DNA of 20,124 bases from an uncultured Lachnospiraceae bacterium. Its GTDB lineage: Bacteria > Bacillota > Clostridia > Lachnospirales > Lachnospiraceae. Below the pieces are notes generated by a model. That model was given only the letters and a program-made list of their open reading frames with translations. It made no database searches and was not told where the DNA came from. The position numbers were made by a program, and so were the translations under genes. The stretch is from assembly GCA_905236275.1 (NCBI GenBank), contig CAJOPI010000073.1:1-20124 (forward strand), given 5' to 3'. Below are positions 13,825 through 20,124 of the stretch, in pieces; the stretch's first letter is position 1; each line of letters begins with the position of its first letter.

Positions 13825-16494
13825 ACAATTAAAGAGGTTGACAGAGAAAAGCTTTCGCCCATGATGCTTCATTACATTGAGACGAAGGAAAAATATCCGG
13901 ATTCAATTTTGTTTTACAGGCTCGGAGATTTTTATGAGATGTTTTTCGATGACGCATTGATTGTATCAAAAGAGCTTGAAATTACTCTTACCGGTAAAAG
14001 CTGCGGGCTCGAGGAAAGGGCTCCTATGTGCGGAGTTCCTTTTCATGCGGTTGACAGCTATCTTGATAAGCTGGTTGCGCTTGGGCATAAGGTTGCGATA
14101 TGTGAACAGCTTGAAGATCCGAAGACAACAAAGAATATTGTAAAAAGAGATGTGATACGGGTTGTTACTCCGGGAACAAACATGAATATGCAGGCACTCG
14201 ATGAGGGCAAAAACAACTATCTTATGTGTGTCGTGTTTTTCGCGGATATGTTTGGGATTGCTGTTACCGATGTCACAACGGGTGATTTCTATCTGACGGA
14301 GGTTGAGACCTTAAGACAGCTGACGGATGAGATTTCAAGATATATGCCAAGTGAGATAGTATGCAATCCTGCATTTTTCTTTAGTGGTATCAACCTGGAT
14401 GATCTGAGGGAAAGGCTTGGAATAGTCGTAAATCAGCTTGATGAGAAGTGCTTTGCCGATGAGGTTTCGCTCGGAATATTAAAAAAACATTTTCAGGTCG
14501 AAGATATTGCTGAGATAGGTCTTGCGGAATTTGATATAGGAGCTCATGCAGCAGGGGCAGTACTGTCATATCTCGCAGATACACAGAAGACGGATTTAAG
14601 CAATTTAACGAAAATTTCTCCTTATAAAAGTGCCAATTACATGATAATAGACGCTTCGACAAGAAGAAATCTCGAACTGACGGAGACCTTAAGAGAAAAG
14701 AACAAGAGAGGAAGCCTTCTATGGGTTCTCGACCATACAAGAACCGCGATGGGAGCGAGACTTTTAAGAAGTATCATTGAACAGCCTCTCATAGATGCAG
14801 ATGCCATAAATGCAAGGCTTGACGCGGTAGAAAACCTTAACGAAAGGATTATGGACAGGGATGAGATAAGGGAATATCTCTCTGCCGTCTATGACCTTGA
14901 AAGACTTCTTTGCAAGATAAGCTATGGTTCGGCAAATCCAAGAGACCTTGTGGCACTTAAGGGTTCGCTGAAAATGATGGCACCGGTCAGGAATCTGGCA
15001 GCAGATTTTGACGCAGCACTCCTAAAGGAGCTTTCTGAAAAAATAGACGCACTTGAAGATATTTATAATCTGATAGAGTCAGCGATCATTGATGATCCGC
15101 CGCTTGCACAAAAGGAAGGCGGTATCATAAAGGACGGTTATAACGAGACGGTTGATGAGCTAAGAAGTGCGGGAAAGAATGGCAAAAAATGGCTGTCAGA
15201 CTTAGAGGAGAGAGAACGCGAGCGAACAGGAATAAAGAATCTGAAGGTTAAATTCAGCAAGGTTTTCGGTTATTCCATAGAGGTCACAAATTCCTATCTT
15301 TCCCTCGTGCCGAAGGATTATGTCAGAAAACAGACGCTTACCGGCGGTGAGAGGTTTATAACCGATGAACTGAAGAAAATGGAAGATACCATACTTAATG
15401 CAGAGGACAGGCTGACCTCGCTTGAGTATGAGCTCTTCTCGGAAATCAGAGCCAAGATTTCCGACTCCGTAGACAGGATACTTACTACGGCAAAGGCTGT
15501 AGCCATGATTGATGTTTTGCAGTCGTTTTCCTATGTGTCTGACCGCTATGGTTATGTCAGACCGGGGATTAATGATAAGGGCGTTATAAATATTAAAAAC
15601 GGGCGTCACCCTGTCGTTGAAAAGATGATTTCCGGAAATTCTTTTGTTCCTAATGATGTTTTCTTAGATCAGAAGAAAAACCTGATTGCCATTATAACGG
15701 GTCCGAACATGGCAGGTAAATCTACCTATATGCGGCAGTGCGCCCTCATAGTGCTTATGGCGGCGATTGGCTGTTTTGTTCCGGCGGAAAGCGCGGATAT
15801 TGCAATAGTTGACAGGATATTTACAAGAGTCGGTGCCTCAGATGATCTTGCTTCCGGTCAGTCCACATTTATGGTGGAAATGTCCGAGGTTGCGAATATT
15901 TTGCAGAATGCCACGCCGAGAAGCCTTCTTATCCTTGATGAGATAGGAAGAGGTACATCCACCTATGACGGACTTTCCATTGCATGGGCTGTAGTTGAAT
16001 ATATAGCAAATACCGCTTCCATAGGAGCGAAAACACTTTTCGCAACACATTATCATGAACTTACCGAGCTGGAAGGAAAGATACCCGCTGTAAGCAATTT
16101 CTGTTTTGCGGTAAAGGAAAACGGCGAAGACGTTGTTTTTTTAAGGAAAATAGTTCGCGGTGGTGCAGATAAATCCTACGGAATACATGTTGCAAGGCTT
16201 GCGGGAGTTCCCACCGGAGTTATAGACAGGGCGAATGAGATAGTCTGGGAGCTTTCCGATAATGATATTGCGGCGAAGGTGCGGTCGATTTCGGCATCAG
16301 GAACAAAACGCGAGAGAAAACGCAAAATGGATGAGGTTGACTTGAATCAGATGTCGTTTTTTGATACGGTCAGCGACAATGATGTGTTAAAGGAGCTTGA
16401 AGAAGCGGATATTTCACACATGACTCCGATGGATGCGCTAAATACATTATATAAGTTACAAAATGAGCTGAAAAACCGTTGGAAAGCCGGATAA
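13822..16494 (+). CDS. mutS: DNA mismatch repair protein MutS
   Basis: MutS recognises base mismatches and small loops, and recruits MutL in an ATP-dependent manner. From the GTG start the protein has 890 residues, close to the usual 850-880. The recognition domain opens with LSPMMLHYIETK and has the mismatch-wedge GDFYEMFFDDA (F37, E39). The connector, lever and clamp domains follow, and the ABC ATPase has Walker A GPNMAGKST (627-635), a signature-loop segment DDLASGQSTFMVEM, Walker B LLILDEIGRGTST (D706, E707) and the switch His in ATHYHELTELE. The C-terminal tail (LNQMSFFD, then PMDALNTLYKLQNEL) is the usual Firmicute ending. The gene starts 17 nt after miaB and is followed by mutL after 27 nt, so they are probably cotranscribed. 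Identification is firm. Confidence 0.97.
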   Translation: MTIKEVDREKLSPMMLHYIETKEKYPDSILFYRLGDFYEMFFDDALIVSKELEITLTGKSCGLEERAPMCGVPFHAVDSYLDKLVALGHKVAICEQLEDPKTTKNIVKRDVIRVVTPGTNMNMQALDEGKNNYLMCVVFFADMFGIAVTDVTTGDFYLTEVETLRQLTDEISRYMPSEIVCNPAFFFSGINLDDLRERLGIVVNQLDEKCFADEVSLGILKKHFQVEDIAEIGLAEFDIGAHAAGAVLSYLADTQKTDLSNLTKISPYKSANYMIIDASTRRNLELTETLREKNKRGSLLWVLDHTRTAMGARLLRSIIEQPLIDADAINARLDAVENLNERIMDRDEIREYLSAVYDLERLLCKISYGSANPRDLVALKGSLKMMAPVRNLAADFDAALLKELSEKIDALEDIYNLIESAIIDDPPLAQKEGGIIKDGYNETVDELRSAGKNGKKWLSDLEERERERTGIKNLKVKFSKVFGYSIEVTNSYLSLVPKDYVRKQTLTGGERFITDELKKMEDTILNAEDRLTSLEYELFSEIRAKISDSVDRILTTAKAVAMIDVLQSFSYVSDRYGYVRPGINDKGVINIKNGRHPVVEKMISGNSFVPNDVFLDQKKNLIAIITGPNMAGKSTYMRQCALIVLMAAIGCFVPAESADIAIVDRIFTRVGASDDLASGQSTFMVEMSEVANILQNATPRSLLILDEIGRGTSTYDGLSIAWAVVEYIANTASIGAKTLFATHYHELTELEGKIPAVSNFCFAVKENGEDVVFLRKIVRGGADKSYGIHVARLAGVPTGVIDRANEIVWELSDNDIAAKVRSISASGTKRERKRKMDEVDLNQMSFFDTVSDNDVLKELEEADISHMTPMDALNTLYKLQNELKNRWKAG

Positions 16495-16521
16495 AGTATA
16501 AAAAATAATGAGGTATAAGGC

Positions 16522-18453
16522 ATGGGCGAGATCAGGGTTCTTGATGAAAAAACAATAGATAAAATTGCGGCAGGAGAGGTCGTGGAAAAACCGGCATCAG
16601 TTGTCAAAGAGCTTGTGGAAAACGCTATAGATGCCGGTGCTTCAAGCATTTCTGTCGAGGTTAAAAATGGCGGAAGCGACCTTATCAGAGTAAGTGATAA
16701 TGGTGACGGAATAGTAAGGAATCAGGTTCGGACTGCTTTTCTGCCTCATGCGACAAGCAAGCTTCAGAAGATAGAAGACCTTGAAACGATTGAAAGTCTA
16801 GGATTCAGGGGGGAGGCTCTTCCGAGTATAGCCTCGGTATCCCAAGTGGAGCTTCTGACAAAGACAAGGGATGAGATTACCGGTGTAAGGTTCTGCATAG
16901 ACGGCGGAACAGAGCAGGCATTTGAGGAAGTCGGCGTTCCTGACGGGACAAGCTTTATTGTCAGAAATCTTTTTTTTAATACTCCGGCAAGAAAAAAATT
17001 CCTGAAATCAGCCATGACGGAAACGGGTTATGTTACTGAACTTGTAGAACAGCTTGCGCTTCTGCGTCCGGACATTGCTTTTAAATATACGGCAAATTCC
17101 GCGAATAAGCTTGTTACGAGCGGAAATGGTGACTTGAAGGAGGTTATTTACAGGATTTATGGGCGTGACATTACCTCGGCTCTTTTGGAAATCGAGCGTG
17201 AAGAGGAAGGCATGACGGTTCATGGATTTATAGCGAAGCCCGTCATTGCACGTTCGAGCCGGGGAATGGAGAATTACTTTGTTAATGGCAGATATGTTAA
17301 GGACAGGGTAATAGCAAGAGCTATTGAGGACGGCTATTCAGGTTTCCTTATGCAGCATAAATTCCCGTTTACGGTGCTTAGCATAAATGTTCCGACAGAA
17401 CTTCTGGATGTTAATGTTCATCCGAGAAAGATGGAGGTTAAATTCAGCGAGAGCGAAAAGGTTTATGACTTCATTCGAAATGCTGTCAAGGAAACCCTTT
17501 CAGGAAGGGAATTTATAAACAGCTTTGACTTTGAAAAGACAAGCTCTAAAATAGCTGAGGCACCGAAAGCACCGGTTAAGGCATCGGAACCGTTTGAAAA
17601 AAAGCCTTTCAGGGAGGTTATAATTGAACCTGCCGTATTCAGAAAAACTGATAATAAACCTGTAGAGACAGCAAAATCTGAGAATAAGATTGATGAGATT
17701 GTAAAGCCGGAAACGGGTAATACTGTATTGAAGGAACCGGAATTGAAGCTTATCCGGAATGAGGTTCAGGAAGAAGTGCCGAATGAAGTGCTGAATGAGG
17801 TTCAGGAAGAAGCTTTAGAATACTGTCCGAAACAGCTGAACCTTTTCGAGGAAAAAATTCTTGATAAGAACAACGCTGATGAATTCAGTATCATAGGGCA
17901 GATATTTGATACCTATTGGATAGTCCAGTACAAGGACAAAATGCTGATGATAGACCAGCATGCTGCACATGAAAAGGTGAACTACGAGCGTTTCATGAAA
18001 AAATTCGAAGAACGCAGTGTAGATAAGCAGATATGCAGTCCGAGTGTGATTGTTACATTGGATGCAGTTCACCGGAGTATTCTTGAACGTTTCATGGAAA
18101 GATTTGACGAGATGGGCTTCGAGATAGAGCCCTTTGGCGGAAATGATTTTGCAATCAGGGCAGTACCGGCTGATCTGTACGGACTTACGGAGGAAGAGGG
18201 GCTCATATCCCTTTTGGATGAACTGGATGAGGGGGTAAGCGTTTCGGAAGTGAGTGCGATTCACGACAGGATAGCAACTATGTCCTGCAAGGCGGCAGTC
18301 AAGGGGAATATGAAGCTCTCCCATACAGAAGCAAAGGCACTTATAGGCGAGCTTATGGAGCTTAAAGATCCTTACAACTGTCCTCATGGCAGACCAACGA
18401 TAATACAGATGTCAAAATCGGAGCTTGAAAAAAAGTTTAAGCGGATTATATGA
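16522..18453 (+). CDS. mutL: DNA mismatch repair protein MutL with endonuclease motifs
   Basis: MutL is the ATP-dependent mediator of mismatch repair. The 643-residue protein has an N-terminal GHKL ATPase: IAAGEVVEKPASVVKELVEN (E30, N34), SDNGDGI (D59), HATSKL (76-81) and LGFRGEALPSI (93-102). The transducer domain follows (LDVNVHPRKMEVKF), then a charged linker at about 340-450, then the dimerisation domain. The latter carries the nicking-endonuclease set DQHAAHEKVNYE (D478-E489), SCKAAVK (C589) and CPHGRP (C620, H622), so this MutL should nick DNA itself, as expected where MutH is absent. GAGGT at 16510-16514 lies 7 nt before the ATG. The linker contains a 12-residue tandem repeat. The stop overlaps the start of miaA as ATGA. 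Identification is firm. Confidence 0.97.
   Translation: MGEIRVLDEKTIDKIAAGEVVEKPASVVKELVENAIDAGASSISVEVKNGGSDLIRVSDNGDGIVRNQVRTAFLPHATSKLQKIEDLETIESLGFRGEALPSIASVSQVELLTKTRDEITGVRFCIDGGTEQAFEEVGVPDGTSFIVRNLFFNTPARKKFLKSAMTETGYVTELVEQLALLRPDIAFKYTANSANKLVTSGNGDLKEVIYRIYGRDITSALLEIEREEEGMTVHGFIAKPVIARSSRGMENYFVNGRYVKDRVIARAIEDGYSGFLMQHKFPFTVLSINVPTELLDVNVHPRKMEVKFSESEKVYDFIRNAVKETLSGREFINSFDFEKTSSKIAEAPKAPVKASEPFEKKPFREVIIEPAVFRKTDNKPVETAKSENKIDEIVKPETGNTVLKEPELKLIRNEVQEEVPNEVLNEVQEEALEYCPKQLNLFEEKILDKNNADEFSIIGQIFDTYWIVQYKDKMLMIDQHAAHEKVNYERFMKKFEERSVDKQICSPSVIVTLDAVHRSILERFMERFDEMGFEIEPFGGNDFAIRAVPADLYGLTEEEGLISLLDELDEGVSVSEVSAIHDRIATMSCKAAVKGNMKLSHTEAKALIGELMELKDPYNCPHGRPTIIQMSKSELEKKFKRII
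17757..17812 (+). repeat. mutL: In-frame direct repeat in the MutL linker
   Basis: An identical 20-bp block occurs at 17757-17776 and 17793-17812, a period of 36 bp or 12 codons. It encodes NEVQEE in each copy, with a related NEV between them. The repeat lies in the unstructured linker between ATPase and endonuclease domains and keeps the frame, so copy changes would alter linker length by 12 residues. Confidence 0.85.
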
Positions 18454-19373
18454 AAAGGAAACTATATATTCTTGCAGGACCTACAGCGGTGGGGAAAACC
18501 GCTCTGTCGATCAGTCTTGCAAAGAGAAACAATCTTGAAATAATTTCAGCTGACTCAATGCAGGTTTATAAGGGACTGGATATCGGCTCCGCGAAGATCA
18601 GCCCCGAGGAAATGCAGGGAGTCAGGCATTATCTTATTGACGAGCTTGAACCCTCGGAAAACTTTAATGTTGCCCGTTTTCAGGAAATGGCGAAGGAAGC
18701 AGCGGAGGAAATCTATTCAAAGGGGAAGATACCACTTGTTGTGGGCGGAACAGGCTTTTATACGCAGGCTCTGCTCTATGACATAAATTTTTCTGAAAAT
18801 GAGGTTGATAAAGAACTGAGAGCCCGAATTGACCGCGAGGCAAAGGAAAAAGGAGCGGAATATCTGCATGGGCTTCTGAGAAGCATTGACAGTGAGTCAG
18901 CGGAGGCGATTCCTGTCGGAAATGTCAAAAGAGTTGCAAGAGCCTTGGAATACTGCATATCCACAGGTGAAAAATTTTCAGAACATAACAGACGCGAGCG
19001 TGAGAAGGAATCACCTTATGATTTCCGCTATTTTGTACTGAATATGCCGAGAGACCTCCTTTACCGCAGAATAGAAGAGCGCGTGGATATCATGATGGAA
19101 AAGGGTCTTCTTCAGGAAGTAAGGAATTGTCTTGAAATGGGGCTTAAAAGCAATATGAATTCGATGCAGGGGCTCGGATACAAGCAGCTTATACGGCATC
19201 TTAACGGGGAATGCAGTCTTGAAGAGGCTGTTGAAGACATAAAAAAAGAGACGCGGCATTTTGCGAAACGTCAGCTTACCTGGTTTCGTCGGGAAAGAGA
19301 CGTGATCTTTATAGATAAAGACAAATTTTCGTCAGATGACGAAATTGCCGCATACATAGAAAAAAATTTTTAG
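18450..19373 (+). CDS. miaA: tRNA dimethylallyltransferase MiaA
   Basis: MiaA transfers a dimethylallyl group from DMAPP to N6 of A37 in tRNAs that read UNN codons, making i6A, the substrate of MiaB. The 307-residue protein has the P-loop AGPTAVGKT (residues 9-17), the tRNA/DMAPP site ISADSMQVYKGLDIGSAK, RHYLIDELEP, VVGGTGFYTQALLY, and the C-terminal MQGLGYKQLIRHLNGE and RHFAKRQLTWFRR segments. Length is normal. The start overlaps the mutL stop (ATGA), giving translational coupling. With miaB at the other end of the set, both steps of ms2i6A37 synthesis are encoded here. Unlike many bacteria, no hfq follows; the next gene is a PLP enzyme. Identification is firm. Confidence 0.97.
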   Translation: MKRKLYILAGPTAVGKTALSISLAKRNNLEIISADSMQVYKGLDIGSAKISPEEMQGVRHYLIDELEPSENFNVARFQEMAKEAAEEIYSKGKIPLVVGGTGFYTQALLYDINFSENEVDKELRARIDREAKEKGAEYLHGLLRSIDSESAEAIPVGNVKRVARALEYCISTGEKFSEHNRREREKESPYDFRYFVLNMPRDLLYRRIEERVDIMMEKGLLQEVRNCLEMGLKSNMNSMQGLGYKQLIRHLNGECSLEEAVEDIKKETRHFAKRQLTWFRRERDVIFIDKDKFSSDDEIAAYIEKNF

Positions 19374-19388
19374 AGAGTTATAGCAGAA

Positions 19389-20124
19389 ATGGATAAATAT
19401 ATACAATACGAGAAACTCAAGATAAGCAGGGAAGTATTCGATTTTGGAGAGAAGGTCTTATCCGGCTTAAAGGAAAGATTTGCACTGATAGACGAGACGG
19501 CTGAATTTAACCAGCTGAAGGTCATTGATGCAATGCACAGAGCAAAGGTCGGGGAAGCCTGCCTCAGCGGAACAACCGGTTACGGATACAATGACATAGG
19601 ACGTGATGCGCTTGAAAAGGTATATGCGTACTGCTTCAACGGCGAGGATGCCCTCGTCAGACCTCAGATAACCTGCGGAACACATGCACTTGCGCTTGCG
19701 CTTATGTCAAACCTGCGTCCGGGAGATGAACTTCTGTCGGCAGCGGGAAAGCCCTATGATACCTTAGAGGAGGTTATAGGAATACGACCTTCCAACGGCT
19801 CTCTTGCAGAATACGGCATAACTTACGCACAGGCAGACCTTACCGATGAAGGAGAGTTTGATTTTGAGGCCATAAAGAACAGGATCAATGAACGCACGAA
19901 GCTTGTAACGATTCAGCGTTCAAAGGGTTATCAGACAAGGCGGACGCTTTCGGTCAGGCAGATAGGTGAGGCAATAAAATTCATCAAGTCGATTAAACCG
20001 GAGCTGAAGGTTATGGTTGATAACTGCTACGGAGAATTTGTGGAACGGGAAGAGCCGACGGACTACGGCGCGGATATGATCGTCGGTTCGCTTATAAAAA
20101 ATCCGGGCGGCGGACTTGCACCTA
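19389..20124 (+). CDS. Aluminium-resistance / methionine-gamma-lyase-like PLP enzyme, COG4100 (5' part, end outside window)
   Basis: The first 245 codons are present and the gene runs off the window. The product is a fold-type I PLP enzyme of the cystathionine beta-lyase-like family once named for aluminium resistance. Seen in order are the N-terminal helix region, the glycine-rich GTTGYGYNDIGRDALEKVYA, RPQITCGTHALALAL, the PLP-phosphate and ring-binding region up to VMVDNCYGEFVE, and SLIKNPGGGLAP, where K237 is the expected Schiff-base lysine. The family is predicted to act on sulfur amino acids (C-S lyase), but the physiological substrate is not settled. The ATG at 19389 lies 15 nt after miaA; GAGAG at 19373-19377 is a weak ribosome binding site. 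Cotranscription with miaA is likely. Confidence 0.9.
   Translation, partial: MDKYIQYEKLKISREVFDFGEKVLSGLKERFALIDETAEFNQLKVIDAMHRAKVGEACLSGTTGYGYNDIGRDALEKVYAYCFNGEDALVRPQITCGTHALALALMSNLRPGDELLSAAGKPYDTLEEVIGIRPSNGSLAEYGITYAQADLTDEGEFDFEAIKNRINERTKLVTIQRSKGYQTRRTLSVRQIGEAIKFIKSIKPELKVMVDNCYGEFVEREEPTDYGADMIVGSLIKNPGGGLAP

Noticed and set aside
13838..13866. TTGACA at 13838-13843 as an internal mutS promoter
   Set aside because: At 17-nt spacing the -10 position reads ATGATG, a poor match, and the site lies within the mutS coding region; chance is more likely.
17815..18387. 190-codon open frame on the - strand
   Set aside because: It is antisense to the MutL endonuclease domain, whose motifs are intact; the His/Cys/Phe-rich translation resembles no family I know.
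1..20124. CRISPR arrays, tRNA/rRNA genes, insertion sequences, phage or toxin-antitoxin genes
   Set aside because: I scanned for spaced repeats, transposase or integrase motifs, terminal inverted repeats and RNA gene signatures and found none; gene content is housekeeping throughout.

Overview
The window looks like an ordinary chromosomal segment of a Firmicute of class Clostridia, most likely family Lachnospiraceae (Butyrivibrio/Pseudobutyrivibrio-like). This rests on moderate-to-low GC content, AGGAGG-type ribosome binding sites, protein families typical of the group, and the phoH / YqfF-like / ybeY and miaB-mutS-mutL-miaA blocks. I see no phage, transposase, CRISPR, tRNA or rRNA sequence. 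Genes are packed almost end to end, and no gene-free stretch exceeds about 60 bases. The genus assignment is inference.

Region 1 (2-11599, + strand) reads as one long set of co-oriented genes. It holds the 3' part of a glutamate-synthase-small-subunit-type oxidoreductase; an uncharacterised zinc-ribbon membrane protein coupled to rlmH (23S rRNA methyltransferase); phoH; a shortened and catalytically degenerate relative of the c-di-AMP phosphodiesterase PgpH/YqfF; ybeY (16S rRNA maturation); a DUF3048 lipoprotein; a SpoVB/MurJ-like lipid flippase; two FAD-dependent oxidoreductases (HI0933/BaiN type and COG2509 type); proB; and a 5-formyltetrahydrofolate cyclo-ligase. Many junctions overlap (ATGA, or 8-17 nt), which suggests translational coupling. 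The themes are ribosome/RNA maintenance, cell envelope and redox/amino-acid metabolism.

Region 2 (11607-12308, - strand) is a single Sfp-type phosphopantetheinyl transferase. It converges on the folate gene with a 7-nt gap and diverges from miaB. It has no visible Shine-Dalgarno; a TATAAT box sits exactly where a leaderless transcript would need it.

Region 3 (12365-20124, + strand) holds miaB, mutS, mutL, miaA and the start of an aluminium-resistance/methionine-gamma-lyase-like PLP enzyme. The two enzymes of tRNA ms2i6A37 synthesis (MiaA, MiaB) flank the mismatch-repair pair (MutS, MutL). MutL carries the full nicking-endonuclease motif set.

The most unusual item is the gene at 2925-4016. 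It keeps the position and C-terminal architecture of PgpH/YqfF between phoH and ybeY, but lacks the large extracellular domain and has lost the HD-motif metal ligands. It may be a pseudo-phosphodiesterase or c-di-AMP sensor. I found no convincing wholly new multi-gene system; the remaining observations are modest.
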